Shown here piece by piece: positions 33,716-42,747 of a stretch of 64,000 nucleotides of DNA (the stretch's first letter is position 1; every line of letters starts with the position of its first letter). Source of the stretch: Elusimicrobiales bacterium. Its GTDB lineage: Bacteria; Elusimicrobiota; Elusimicrobia; Elusimicrobiales; Elusimicrobiaceae. The notes beneath the pieces were generated by a model. That model worked only from the letters and a program-made list of their open reading frames with translations, had not been told where the DNA came from and ran no database searches. Location of the stretch: NCBI GenBank assembly GCA_041651175.1, contig JBAZJT010000005.1, positions 93,510-157,509 of the forward strand, given 5' to 3'. A program made the translations under genes and the position numbers.

Positions 33716-36409
33716 CTACCAGACTTGGGACGGGGCCGGGTTGACCATGGGCGCATTGGCCCCGCAGGAAAACGCCTTCTTGAATTCCGGCATATTTGAC
33801 ACGGTGCCGTTTACGCGGAACTTGGTCAGCGGATGCGGGTCGCCCAGCAATTGCATCCGGGCGGCCTTTTCGGTCTGGTTGTTGCACCATATCTGGCCGA
33901 AACCCATGAAGAAACGCTGCTCCGGCGAGAATCCGTCCATATTGCCCGACGGATGCTGCGCCTGCGTTTTCATATAGGCCTCGTAGGCCAGGTGCATGCC
34001 GCCGTTGTCGGCTATGATTTCGCCCAGCGCGAACTGCCCGGCCTGTTTTGCGTCGCTGCCGGGATAATTCCGCGCCACAAATTGCGCGTACTGCTCCACG
34101 AAGCCGCCGGCGCGCTTTTTGAAATTTCCGGCGTCCTGCTGCGTCCACCATTCGTTCATGTTGCCGTCGCCGTCGTAACGGCGGCCCTGGTCATCAAAGC
34201 CGTGGATAAGCTCGTGGGCTTCCACCGCGCCTATGCCGCCGTAGCTGACCGCCAGGTCCGCGCCGGAATTGTAGAACGGCGGCTGCAAAATCCCGGCGGG
34301 GAAGTTGATGTCGTTGTTGTCAGGGCTGTAATAGGCGTTTACGGTGGGCGGGGACATGAACCACTCCTTCCTGTCCGTGGGCCTGCCTATTTTCGCCAGG
34401 TCGCGCGCCGTTTCAAAGGCCGAGGCGCGGGCTGCGTTGCCGGCCAGGTCGCCGCGCGCTATGCTCAGCGCGGAATAGTCGCGCCATTTGTCGGGATAGC
34501 CGATTTTGTTGCCCACCTTATCCAGCTTGGCAAATGCCTTGCGCTTTGTCTCGCCGCCCATCCAGTCCACGCGGCCTATATTCTGGCGCATGGCTTCCTC
34601 CACCTGGGCTATCATGCGCAGGGCGGTATCCTTGTCGTCGGCGTTGAAATGCCGCTCCACGAATTTCTTTCCCAGAATCTCGCCCAACGTTTTATCAACG
34701 CGGCTGACGCAGCGTTTCCAGCGCGGGGCAAGCTCCTCCTGGCCCGACAGCCGCCGCCCGAAGAACGCGAAATTTTCGTCGGCAAAGGCCGAAGACAGCG
34801 CCCCTGCCCGTCCGTGCGCTACCTGCCAGCGCAGATACGCCTTCCACGCGCCGGGCGGCAGGGCCGCCATTGTCTTTCCCAGCTGGGAGAAAAATTTCAT
34901 GTCATTGACGTCTATCTGCCCCATTTTGCCGACGGGCGCGCCTATTTCTGAGAGATAGCCGTCCCAGTCAAAAGACGGTGTCATGGCCTTGAAATCGGAC
35001 AGGCTCATCTTGTGATGAACATTGGCCGGGTCGCGCCGGCTGACCCTGTCCATGGAGATTGAGGCCAGTTTTGTTTCCACCTCAACCGCCTGCCTAGCCT
35101 CGGCTGCGGCCTGACCGGGCGCGGCGCCGGAGAGTTCCAGCATTTTGGCGATATGGGCTTGGTAGGCTTTCATGTCGTCTTCGTATTTGGGGTCAATATA
35201 GTACTCCCTCGGAAGGGTGATGCCGCCCTGGTCCATCGCGGCTATCATGGACGACGAATCGCCGAAATCCTGCTGCGAGCCGAAGGAAAACAGCGCGCCT
35301 ATGCCGGATTTCTGGAGCCGCGCCATCTCCCGGCCCAGGTCTTTTGCGCCGCCCAGTTTCGCTATGCGGTCCAGGTCCGGCTTGATGGGGGCGGCGCCTT
35401 TTTTGTCGGCGGCTTTTTCGTCCATGCAGGAACTGTAGAGATCGCTCAGCTTCCTGTCGTCGGCGGTTTTGCGGCGTTTGCGCGCGGTTTCGGCCAGGAT
35501 GTCGCGCAGCTGGCCCTTGATGCGCTCATCCAGCTCGCTGAAGCGTCCCCATCGGGACTGGTCCGGCGGGATGGGGTTGTTTTTGAGCCAACTGCCGCAG
35601 GCATGCTGGTAGAAATCGGCGCACGGGTTGGCGCCTTTGTCTACGGCCTTGAGGTCCACGCCCGACGGTATCGCCCGCGCGGCGCGCGCCGCCGCGGCGC
35701 GCTCGTCGGGGGAGGCGGCGCGCGGCTGCAATTCCTCGTCGGCGGCGCTGGAGTTGCGGTCAAACATCGCGTTCAGCGCGGCAGCGGCTTTAAGCCCCCC
35801 GCCGGATTCGGAAAGCGGCTTCCCGGCGGCGTCAAGTTTTTTGGAAAGCTTGTCCATGCGTTGCGCCGAGGCCGCGCGCGAGCGCGGTTTCCCGGCAGCC
35901 TCGTCCCCGGCTTCCCGGTTCAATTCCTTATAAATGCAATCGCTGGAGGAGGAGCCTTTCTCTCGCGCAATACGCAGACTGCCGCTGCCCAGGGTAATGG
36001 TGCGGAACTCGTCAAAAGCGTCGCAGCTCTGTCCCGGCTGATCGCTGAAACAGCGCCCGCTGCGGTACTGCACGGCCCCGTCAACTTTCCTGCTGGCCGA
36101 CAGCGAGCATTCCATGCCTGGCGCGCCGCGCCTGTCCGCGCAGACAAGGCCTTTGTTCAAATTCGTTACGGCTGTTTTTTTGCCGCCGGACATCAGCGTT
36201 ATCTCCGAATCGCCGGCTTTGAGGGCAACCTGCCGCGCGCAGGAATTCCGCCCGGAGGCCTGTTCGTCCAGAACAAAGCGCCGCGCTTCCGGGGAGGGGG
36301 AAGCGGATTCATCAGCCTCTTGTCCGGACGCCGCGCCGGAGAAATCGTCTTCCGCGAATGACGGCAGGCCGGCGACAATGGAGAAAATCAGCAATGCGGC
36401 AAGTTTCAT
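33716..36409 (-). CDS. M13-family (neprilysin/PepO-like) zinc metallopeptidase, exported
   Basis: About 897 residues from MKLAALLIFS, with AAGGAGACT before the ATG. A signal peptide is followed by a roughly 250-residue N-terminal extension, unusual for the family, rich in charged and Ser/Ala residues with several cysteines. The M13 body begins near CADFYQHACGSWLKNNP. The catalytic part has NAYYSPDNNDINFPAGIL, the zinc motif EAHELIHGFDDQG near residue 735 and the third ligand in EIIADNGG near 800, then FFMGFGQIWCNN. It should cleave peptides in the periplasm or outside. Single-gene unit. Confidence 0.88.
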   Translation of the reverse strand: MKLAALLIFSIVAGLPSFAEDDFSGAASGQEADESASPSPEARRFVLDEQASGRNSCARQVALKAGDSEITLMSGGKKTAVTNLNKGLVCADRRGAPGMECSLSASRKVDGAVQYRSGRCFSDQPGQSCDAFDEFRTITLGSGSLRIAREKGSSSSDCIYKELNREAGDEAAGKPRSRAASAQRMDKLSKKLDAAGKPLSESGGGLKAAAALNAMFDRNSSAADEELQPRAASPDERAAAARAARAIPSGVDLKAVDKGANPCADFYQHACGSWLKNNPIPPDQSRWGRFSELDERIKGQLRDILAETARKRRKTADDRKLSDLYSSCMDEKAADKKGAAPIKPDLDRIAKLGGAKDLGREMARLQKSGIGALFSFGSQQDFGDSSSMIAAMDQGGITLPREYYIDPKYEDDMKAYQAHIAKMLELSGAAPGQAAAEARQAVEVETKLASISMDRVSRRDPANVHHKMSLSDFKAMTPSFDWDGYLSEIGAPVGKMGQIDVNDMKFFSQLGKTMAALPPGAWKAYLRWQVAHGRAGALSSAFADENFAFFGRRLSGQEELAPRWKRCVSRVDKTLGEILGKKFVERHFNADDKDTALRMIAQVEEAMRQNIGRVDWMGGETKRKAFAKLDKVGNKIGYPDKWRDYSALSIARGDLAGNAARASAFETARDLAKIGRPTDRKEWFMSPPTVNAYYSPDNNDINFPAGILQPPFYNSGADLAVSYGGIGAVEAHELIHGFDDQGRRYDGDGNMNEWWTQQDAGNFKKRAGGFVEQYAQFVARNYPGSDAKQAGQFALGEIIADNGGMHLAYEAYMKTQAQHPSGNMDGFSPEQRFFMGFGQIWCNNQTEKAARMQLLGDPHPLTKFRVNGTVSNMPEFKKAFSCGANAPMVNPAPSQVW

Positions 36410-36504
36410 AACAGTCTCCTTAAAAGGGCGCAAAAAACGCCTATACTTAGGCTATCAGGAATTCGGGAAAATCGCAAGTGCCGGGCCGGCGCGCGCTTCC
36501 CGGG

Positions 36505-36672
36505 TTAGAGCCTGTCTAAAGTCTCTCTTTCGTTGCGAAAGCGACGATTTTGCTGCTGAGACGCAGCGGGCTGAGGCGAGCAGGCCCGCAGGCCTGTAAG
36601 CCGAAGACCGCGAAGTATCAGCAGCAAAAGCGGCGCTTGCAGCAGAATACGGAGATTTTAGACAGGCTCTTA
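36505..36672. mobile_element. IS5-type MITE with TTA target duplication
   Basis: Terminal inverted repeats GAGCCTGTCTAAA at 36508-36520 and 36657-36669 (13 bp, perfect), flanked on both sides by TTA (36505-36507 and 36670-36672), the 3-bp duplication common in the IS5 family. An inner inverted pair TTTTGCTGCTGA (36549-36560 with 36619-36630) makes a long hairpin. No coding capacity. The right TTA is also the stop codon of the small gene next to it. Confidence 0.8.
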
Positions 36673-36855
36673 GAGTCTGAACCTGCCGCGCATCGGATGA
36701 GGCGGTTTGACGGGATGGCCCATGAAACGGTTGAACGCATCCAAAAATCCGATATATTCGTCCAGCGTCATTGCGGGGCGGCGGCGCAGCTTCCTGAAGT
36801 CCGCTTTCGCGCGGGCCGGGTCCGCCATGATGGAGCGTTTTCTATTTTTTCGCAT
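36670..36855 (-). CDS. Small protein co-encoded with a nucleotidyltransferase
   Basis: 61 residues, basic N-terminus, then ADPARAKADFRKLRRRPAMT and LDEYIGFLDAFNRFMGHP. No known domain, but its start overlaps the end of the nucleotidyltransferase gene by 14 bases, so it is translated with it. A second Met at 36828 is an alternative start. The TAA stop lies exactly at the target duplication of the IS5-type MITE. Two-gene arrangement of a nucleotidyltransferase and a small basic partner recalls toxin-antitoxin modules, but this is only suggestive. Confidence 0.5.
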   Translation of the reverse strand: MRKNRKRSIMADPARAKADFRKLRRRPAMTLDEYIGFLDAFNRFMGHPVKPPHPMRGRFRL

Positions 36856-37387
36856 ATTTTGCCTTCAGGGCTTTGAATTTGCCGGACATGCCGAACATCC
36901 CGAAATACTTTTCAAGCCGCGGCCATGACACTGTTCCAGCGCAGGCGCAGAGTATCTCCTCTATATCGGCAGAGTCGCGCGCCGCGCGCTGCGCGTCATT
37001 GGACATGGCCTGCACCTTCAGGCCGATAATATCCTCCGGCAGCAGAACCCGCACGCCGCTGCCGCCGAAAATTTTCAGCGAAACGGCGTCCTTTAGCATC
37101 TGCATGGACACGGGCCTGGCGGCATGTATTATGTCCACGGAACCGAAAACCTTAAAATCCGACTGATACTGCGATACATTGCCGCTGAAATACACGCGCC
37201 GGTAGCCCAGGTCAAGCATTATCAGGTGCGCCGAGGGCATGTCGGATTTCAATATCAGAAAATCCAAGTCTATGGTGGCCCTCGCTATTCCCAAAGCGCC
37301 CATGCCAAAACCACCGATAAGGGCATAGCTGACTTCATGCTCCTCAAACCTGGAAATAAGCGCTTTAAGCGCGGGTTCGAATTCCAT
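36842..37387 (-). CDS. Nucleotidyltransferase-fold protein (DUF6036/AbiEii-like)
   Basis: 181 residues. ALIGGFGMGALGIARATIDLDFLIL near residues 22-46 shows the minimal nucleotidyltransferase pattern GG-x-ga...D-x-D. The remaining part, VLLPEDIIGLKVQAMSND followed by DSADIEEIL, is typical of the AbiEii/DUF6036 branch. Such proteins serve as toxins or antitoxins or act on tRNA. It begins 10 bases after dacB and overlaps a small partner gene downstream, so it sits at the end of the miaB-pilZ-dacB operon, where it looks like an insertion. Confidence 0.65.
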   Translation of the reverse strand: MEFEPALKALISRFEEHEVSYALIGGFGMGALGIARATIDLDFLILKSDMPSAHLIMLDLGYRRVYFSGNVSQYQSDFKVFGSVDIIHAARPVSMQMLKDAVSLKIFGGSGVRVLLPEDIIGLKVQAMSNDAQRAARDSADIEEILCACAGTVSWPRLEKYFGMFGMSGKFKALKAKYAKK

Positions 37388-37397
37388 ATATCACATT

Positions 37398-38843
37398 CTA
37401 AAGTAAAGCGCAGGCCTGGGCAAGCCGCTCGTGCAGTTTGTCCACTTCCGCGCCGGAGACGGAGTAGTTGTTGATAATGAAAGCGAAGGCGATTGTCCTG
37501 CCGGATTTGGCCTTTATATAACCCGCGTAGCTGCGCACCCCGGACAGCGAGCCGGATTTGACCCGTATCCGCCCCTGCGCGGCGGTGCCGTCGCAGAAAG
37601 TTTTTATGTGTCCGGTACTGAACCTGTCCCCGGGGCAGGGCAGCGAGGCGGCGAAGGCCTCCGCGCCCCGTGCGGTTCTCATGTAAATAAGCAGTTTCGC
37701 CAGCGCGCGCGCGGTGGCGGCGTTGTTTTTGGAAAGGCCGCATGCGTCGGCCAGCCGTGCCATGTCCGGGGTTATGCCTATGCCGGAGAGATATTTTCTA
37801 AGCGCGGCAAGCCCCCTCTCCTCCGAGCCTCTGTCCCCGGAGTTCACGGCCAGCGCGCGCAGCAGCATTTCGGCATAGAAATTGAAGCTGCGCTTGTTGG
37901 TGACAAAGACAATGTCTTTGACCGGGTAGGATTCCGTCCGGGCCAGCAGCCTTTGCCTGGGAAGGGGAGAGGCGGACACGCGCGGCTCCCTTGCCACGCG
38001 AATTCCCTTTTCGCGCAATGCGCCGGTGAATGCCTCCGCCGCAAACAGCGCCGGGTCCGGCATGGAGCCTTTGATGGCGAATTCCTCCGGCCCGGCGGGA
38101 ACTGTGCCGCGCAGCTGCGCCTCCCTCTGGCCGGGGGCGCGGAAAATATAGCCGTTGTCGCCGGAGCCGGGCGCGCCGGTAAGCATGAAATTATCCCAGC
38201 GGATTTGCTGGTCCGGCTCGGAGCGCAGGACGGCGGCAGGCGCGCCCTCCCTCCCCGGCCTGAAATAGAGCTTGTAGAGATTGTCGTTTATAGAAAGCGC
38301 GCTGGCGCCGGCGGCGTAATAATTGCCCAAATCCGCGTAAGGCCAGCTGTCGGGCACGGGCAGCCCGTCAAAAAGCGACACATCGGCGGCCACCCCGCCG
38401 GAAATTTCCCTTATCCCTGCGCTTTTTACGGCGTCGGCCCAGGAGTTGATTACGGCCCGGTAATCCCGCGCGCCCTCTATGACGGTGGAGCCCAGCGACG
38501 GGTCCCCGCCGCCAACGACCACGATATCCCCGTCCAGCGTTCCGTTTGAGACGCCGGAGGAGGCGCAGACATCCGTTTTGAATTTGTAATCCGGCCCCAG
38601 CACGGAAACCGCCGCCGCGGTAACAAACAGTTTCAGCGTGGAGGCGGGAATAAGCCTGCTGCCGGCGTTATGGTCAAGAAGGACTTTGCCGGTATCGGCG
38701 TCGGCGGCGTAAACGGCCCACTGCGCGCCGCTTGCCGCCGGGCTTTGCGCCAGCGCGCGGTATTGCGCCTCAAGCGGGCCGGACTGCGCAAGAACCGGCG
38801 CCTGCGCGAGCGCGACAAGCAAGCATGTGGTAAAGCCGCGCAT
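37398..38843 (-). CDS. dacB: D-alanyl-D-alanine carboxypeptidase/endopeptidase (PBP4 type)
   Basis: 481 residues from MRGFTTCLLV with a signal peptide ending near PVLAQS. The serine active site is ASTLKLF (SxxK near residue 68), the second motif lies in GLSKNN near 350, and the KTG box is KSGSLSG near 431. DVVVGGGDPSLGS-like text (actually DIVVVGGGDPSLGS) marks the large PBP4 insertion domain. It trims peptidoglycan peptides in the periplasm. It starts 11 bases after the PilZ gene. An upstream extension of the frame to 38978 is discarded because it lacks a ribosome site and would bury the signal peptide. Confidence 0.9.
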   Translation of the reverse strand: MRGFTTCLLVALAQAPVLAQSGPLEAQYRALAQSPAASGAQWAVYAADADTGKVLLDHNAGSRLIPASTLKLFVTAAAVSVLGPDYKFKTDVCASSGVSNGTLDGDIVVVGGGDPSLGSTVIEGARDYRAVINSWADAVKSAGIREISGGVAADVSLFDGLPVPDSWPYADLGNYYAAGASALSINDNLYKLYFRPGREGAPAAVLRSEPDQQIRWDNFMLTGAPGSGDNGYIFRAPGQREAQLRGTVPAGPEEFAIKGSMPDPALFAAEAFTGALREKGIRVAREPRVSASPLPRQRLLARTESYPVKDIVFVTNKRSFNFYAEMLLRALAVNSGDRGSEERGLAALRKYLSGIGITPDMARLADACGLSKNNAATARALAKLLIYMRTARGAEAFAASLPCPGDRFSTGHIKTFCDGTAAQGRIRVKSGSLSGVRSYAGYIKAKSGRTIAFAFIINNYSVSGAEVDKLHERLAQACALL

Positions 38844-38854
38844 AAGCCGCGCGG

Positions 38855-39352
38855 TTATTTGGGTTTGGCGGCGGCCTTGAAAAGCGTTTCGTCCTTCTGC
38901 TGCTTGTTGCACAGGAAATGCGCGCGGCAGTTGGGAACGCAGGCCTCCGGCAGTTTCAGCTCCACCCGGGTTTCGCAATCCTCGTAATCCTCGGCCATAA
39001 GCTCTATCTTGTGCGTGGCCTGATTGCTTATTTCGGTGAAGGCTATGCCGGTCATGTAGACGCCGCCCTTGCCGTGTATCCAGGAGATTTTGCCGCGCAC
39101 CGGCACCGCGCCCAGGCCGGGCAGGTCCAGCCGCATTTCCAGCAGGCGGCCCTTGGGCGGCTCCAGAAAAGTCATCAGCCGCATTCCGCCGGCGGACAGG
39201 TCCGCCAGTATGGCCGGCTGCGCCGCGCTTTTGCCCGAACCGGAAGGCAGCTCGTAGGCGACATCCACCGGTTCCAGCACGCCGTGCATTATTGGAAGCC
39301 GGGCGTGTTTACGCCTTTCCTTGAATTGGCCGTCCTGCGCTTTATTTTCCAT
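38855..39352 (-). CDS. PilZ-domain protein
   Basis: 165 residues. FKERRKHARLPIMHG gives the RxxxR part of the PilZ cyclic di-GMP site and ILADLSAGGMRLMTF the D/NxSxxG part. It may bind cyclic di-GMP, for which a possible degrading HD-GYP protein is encoded at 4.2 kb. The C-terminal tail has three cysteines (CETRVELKLPEACVPNCRAHFLC region) of unknown role. It lies 2 bases after miaB and 11 bases before dacB, so all three are co-transcribed. Confidence 0.82.
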   Translation of the reverse strand: MENKAQDGQFKERRKHARLPIMHGVLEPVDVAYELPSGSGKSAAQPAILADLSAGGMRLMTFLEPPKGRLLEMRLDLPGLGAVPVRGKISWIHGKGGVYMTGIAFTEISNQATHKIELMAEDYEDCETRVELKLPEACVPNCRAHFLCNKQQKDETLFKAAAKPK

Positions 39353-39354
39353 GG

Positions 39355-40593
39355 CTATATCCTCTCAGCAAGCAGCGTGTTGCCGCGCGCGCCGCGCACT
39401 ACCGCGTTTACTTCGGACCCCGGTTCCGCGCCGCCGGCCAGCTCCGCTATGAAATTCTGCGACGTCCGCCCGAATTCGGCGGACTCCATCAAAAGCCCGA
39501 CCCGCCGTCCGCGAAGCGAGTCCAGATATTTGCGGCCCCTGTCCTTTACCGCCTCCAGCAGACGGGCAAGCCGCTCTTCAACCTCCGCCTGGGGGGGGCG
39601 GTCCTTCATATCCCATGCCGCTGTCGACTGGCGCGGCGAAAACTTGAAGCAGTAGGCGGCGGTTATATCCGCCTCGCCGACAAGGGAAAGCGTCTGGCGG
39701 AAATCCTCCTCCGTTTCCCCGGGAAATCCTACTATAAAATCGCTTGAAACGGCAATGTCCGGCGCCGCCCTGCGCAGCATGTCCAGCTTGTCCAGGAAAA
39801 CCCTGCGGCAGTAACCCCGGCGCATCAGCTCCAGTATTTTGTCCGAGCCGGACTGCGCGGGGAGATGTATATGCCGCTCCAGCCTGGGCAGTTCCGCGTA
39901 TGCGCGGGCCAGGCTTTCCCCCGCGAAAACCGGATGCGCGCTCATAAACCGGATACGCGAGACGCCCTCCGTCCCGTGAACCGCGCCCAGCAGCGCGGCG
40001 AAATCGCCGCAGGCGGGGTGGCGGTAGCTGTTTACCGTCTGGCCCAGAAGAATTATCTCTTTCGCGCCGGCTTTAACCCTGCCGCGGGCCTGCTCCAGCA
40101 CCGCGGACGGTTCCAGCGAAACCGCCGGTCCCCGCACCGACGGCACTATGCAGTACGCGCAGCCGCAGCCGCAGCCGCGCATTATCGTTACATAGGCGCG
40201 CAGCCCGGCCCGCGCGCCGGCGACGCCCTGCCCGCAGCCGATTGCGGCGCGGTCCAGCAGTTCCGAAAACGAGTCTATGGATTTTGCGCCGGCGGCCAGG
40301 TCTATATGCGGAAATTGGCGGGCGATGTCCTGTTCCAGCCGCTGCACGGCGCAGCCGGCCACGATGACACTGCGCCCGGGGCGGGCGCGTTTCCAACTCT
40401 CCAGCCTGCCTATATAGGACAGGGCGCGGTGCTCGGCATGGGCGCGCACGGTGCAGGTGTTGACCAGCGCGATATCGGCCTCCTCCATGCTGCCGGCGGG
40501 AACGCAGCCGCGCGACATGAGGGCGGAGAGCATCTCCTCCGAGTCGGCCTCGTTCATCTGGCAGCCGAAGGTTTTCACAAACACTTTCTTCAC
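39355..40593 (-). CDS. miaB: tRNA methylthiotransferase MiaB
   Basis: 412 residues. GTG start at 40593, 6 bases after GGAGG. N-terminal UPF0004 domain with FGCQMNEADSE, NTCTVRAHAE and AGCAVQR (three cluster cysteines), the radical-SAM motif RGCGCGCAYCIVP (CxxxCxxC) near residue 141, and a C-terminal TRAM domain (about 345-412). It adds the methylthio group to i6A37 made by MiaA. First gene of the miaB-pilZ-dacB-nucleotidyltransferase run, 138 bases downstream of pgi with no clear terminator between. Confidence 0.9.
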   Translation of the reverse strand: MKKVFVKTFGCQMNEADSEEMLSALMSRGCVPAGSMEEADIALVNTCTVRAHAEHRALSYIGRLESWKRARPGRSVIVAGCAVQRLEQDIARQFPHIDLAAGAKSIDSFSELLDRAAIGCGQGVAGARAGLRAYVTIMRGCGCGCAYCIVPSVRGPAVSLEPSAVLEQARGRVKAGAKEIILLGQTVNSYRHPACGDFAALLGAVHGTEGVSRIRFMSAHPVFAGESLARAYAELPRLERHIHLPAQSGSDKILELMRRGYCRRVFLDKLDMLRRAAPDIAVSSDFIVGFPGETEEDFRQTLSLVGEADITAAYCFKFSPRQSTAAWDMKDRPPQAEVEERLARLLEAVKDRGRKYLDSLRGRRVGLLMESAEFGRTSQNFIAELAGGAEPGSEVNAVVRGARGNTLLAERI

Positions 40594-40731
40594 AAACCTC
40601 CATGCTCCCGCGCGGGACTGCTTTCCCGCAGGCCTGACAACACCTGACTCTATGCCGCAGACAAGGCAGACACTCCTGCGCGCGCGATACCGCGCCCAGG
40701 CAAGCGGCGTTTGCGGCTGAGAGCTTATCCC

Positions 40732-41103
40732 CTAGGACGTTTTGAATCTGCGCCGGCGGGAAACGAGAGTGTCGGTCCCCTTGTGCAGCCGCGCCACTAT
40801 CTGATGCGTTCCGGTCGTGTCAAAATACCAGTCATGCCACCAGTAGCCCACGGAATGGCGGCAGGGCTTCCAGGTCTGGTCGTCCACGGATATTTCCACG
40901 CGGTCGCAGTTGCTGGCGCCGATGCGGAAGCAATAATGCCCCCGTGTCAGCGTCTCGTGATGCTTGGGATGGTCTATGGTCACATACTCGTTGTCGCAGT
41001 CCCAGGCGGTGGCCGTTTTTGTGGCCGTTCCGGTCTTGTAGGTGGTGGCCGTGGTTGTCGTCCTGGCGGTCACCATCGGTTTTTTTGTCGTTGTTTTCGG
41101 CAT
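40732..41103 (-). CDS. Possible internally started small protein (C-terminal domain of the pgi frame)
   Basis: 123 residues read from ATG 41103 in the same frame as pgi. AGGAGG lies 4 bases upstream, coding for Ser-Gly-Gly in the longer protein. The text has a TTT-rich Lys/Thr head (about residues 1-33), then a compact beta domain with two Trp-rich loops (GYWWHDWYFDTTGTHQI), resembling bacterial Ig-like domains. There is no stop codon between it and pgi, so either the stop was lost or both products are made. It is not a separate gene in the strict sense and is listed so that the internal start is not overlooked. Confidence 0.45.
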   Translation of the reverse strand: MPKTTTKKPMVTARTTTTATTYKTGTATKTATAWDCDNEYVTIDHPKHHETLTRGHYCFRIGASNCDRVEISVDDQTWKPCRHSVGYWWHDWYFDTTGTHQIVARLHKGTDTLVSRRRRFKTS

Positions 41104-42747
41104 ACTTCCTCCTGATATGGCTTCCGAAACAGATTTGGCGGCGTCCGCGCCCAGATGCGCCCAGACGACGCGGCGGCCTTTGGCCTCAAGCGCGGCGAAA
41201 TCGCCGCGCGCCTGCGCGTATTCAAGCTGCGAAAATGTGTAATTCTCGCCGGGCACCTGCGCGTCCAGCGCGGGGACGGCGGTGAGCAGCAGGAACACGC
41301 CGTTGTCCTCGCCGCCCTTGTGCAGCTGGCCGGTGGAGTGCAGGTATCTGGGGCCGTAGCCCAACGTGGCCGCCGCGCCGATTGCGCGGCGCAGCGCGGA
41401 CAATGCCTTGTCTGTTTCCGCGCCGCCGTCCAGATATGCCAGCACAGCCGCGTAATCGCCGTCTCCGGCAAGGCCGGAGACAAGCCTGTCCAGCTCCCTG
41501 GGCTGAACCGGCAGCGCCGCCTGCGCTGCTTTTGACAGGCGCAACTGCGGCTGGCGCGGCGCGCCCTCGCCGGAGGCGATGTCTTTGAGCGCGGCCAGCG
41601 CCAGCAGCTTGGCTTCCTGCACATTGGGCTGGTCAAAAGGATTTATCCCCGTTACCGCGCCGGCAGCGGCGGTGGCCGTTTCCCAGATGAAATAAAGCGC
41701 ACCCAAATCGTAGCCGTCGCGCATCTCAAGAGAAAAAACGGGCATGCCCGCCTTCTCCAGCTTGCGGGCGCGCGCGCGCGCCTTTTCCGCGCCGCGCATG
41801 AGCGGCGCATGAATATGCACGAAAAACCTGTCCTTGCCTCCGATGTCCGATTCGTCGCCGATAACCGGCACAATGCCCCGGCCTTCCTTGCCGGTGCTTT
41901 CGGCCACCAACTGTTCCGTCCACAGGCCGAACACGTCCAGCCGGCGGGGGCAGAGCAAAATCATCTTGTCCCTGCCGGACAGCGCGCAGCCGCCCATGAA
42001 AGCGCCCAGCTCAAGGCCGGGATTGCCGCCGCTTTTCCGGCAGGCCAGTTCCGCGTCCGCCGCGCGGGAAAGCAGTTTTTTCACATCCACGCCCGCGACC
42101 GCCGCCGGCACCAGCCCGAAAAGCGACAACGCGGAAAACCGCCCGCCTATATCGGAAGGGTTGATGAACACCTTTCTGAAATTTCTGGCAAGCGCCAACT
42201 GTTCCAGCGATGTCCCCTTGTCGGTTATCGCGATGAAGTTGGGGGCCGGGTTTACGGACAGCTTTTCCAGCTCGCGCCAGAAATACTTGAAAAACGAATT
42301 CGGCTCCACCGTGCCGCCGCTTTTGCTTGAGACTATAAAGAGCGTGTTTTTAAGGTCTATCTCGCCTGCCAGGCGCAGAACCCAGCCCGGGTCGGTGCTG
42401 TCCAGCACATGCAGTTTCGGCCAGCCGGCGCGGCGCGGGAACAGCCGCGCAAAAACCTCCGGCGCGAGGCTGGAGCCGCCCATTCCAAGAACCACGCAAT
42501 CCGAAAAAGACCGGGCCTGCCGGGCAAAGCTGTTTATCTCGCCCAGCCTGGCGGGCATGGCGCGCGGCATATCCAGCCAGCCCAGCGATTTGTTTATGAT
42601 ATCGCGGTGGGCCTGCTCTTTTTTCCAGAGCGAGGCGTCTTTTTTCCACAGTCTGGCGGTGAAAGACACGGCCTCCAGCTTGCTGAGGCCGGCGTTCAGA
42701 AACGGCTGCGCGGACGAGGAAGCGGCGTATGCGGGTTTCATAATCAT
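40732..42747 (-). CDS. pgi: Glucose-6-phosphate isomerase fused in frame to a small Ig-like domain
   Basis: 671 residues. Residues 1-about 545 are a PGI of the type found in transaldolase-PGI fusions: VVLGMGGSSLAPEVF, FIVSSKSGGTVEPNSFF, GGRFSALSLFGLVPA, and a late YLHSTGQLHKGGEDNGVF. It interconverts glucose-6-P and fructose-6-P. Then comes a 123-residue tail beginning at Met549 (MPKTTTKKP) with a Thr/Lys stretch and a beta domain (YVTIDHPKHHETL, VEISVDDQTWKPC, RFKTS). AGGAGGAAGT precedes Met549, so the tail may also be made alone. The gene start overlaps the rpiB stop (ATGA); a second Met follows two codons later. Confidence 0.85.
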   Translation of the reverse strand: MIMKPAYAASSSAQPFLNAGLSKLEAVSFTARLWKKDASLWKKEQAHRDIINKSLGWLDMPRAMPARLGEINSFARQARSFSDCVVLGMGGSSLAPEVFARLFPRRAGWPKLHVLDSTDPGWVLRLAGEIDLKNTLFIVSSKSGGTVEPNSFFKYFWRELEKLSVNPAPNFIAITDKGTSLEQLALARNFRKVFINPSDIGGRFSALSLFGLVPAAVAGVDVKKLLSRAADAELACRKSGGNPGLELGAFMGGCALSGRDKMILLCPRRLDVFGLWTEQLVAESTGKEGRGIVPVIGDESDIGGKDRFFVHIHAPLMRGAEKARARARKLEKAGMPVFSLEMRDGYDLGALYFIWETATAAAGAVTGINPFDQPNVQEAKLLALAALKDIASGEGAPRQPQLRLSKAAQAALPVQPRELDRLVSGLAGDGDYAAVLAYLDGGAETDKALSALRRAIGAAATLGYGPRYLHSTGQLHKGGEDNGVFLLLTAVPALDAQVPGENYTFSQLEYAQARGDFAALEAKGRRVVWAHLGADAAKSVSEAISGGSMPKTTTKKPMVTARTTTTATTYKTGTATKTATAWDCDNEYVTIDHPKHHETLTRGHYCFRIGASNCDRVEISVDDQTWKPCRHSVGYWWHDWYFDTTGTHQIVARLHKGTDTLVSRRRRFKTS

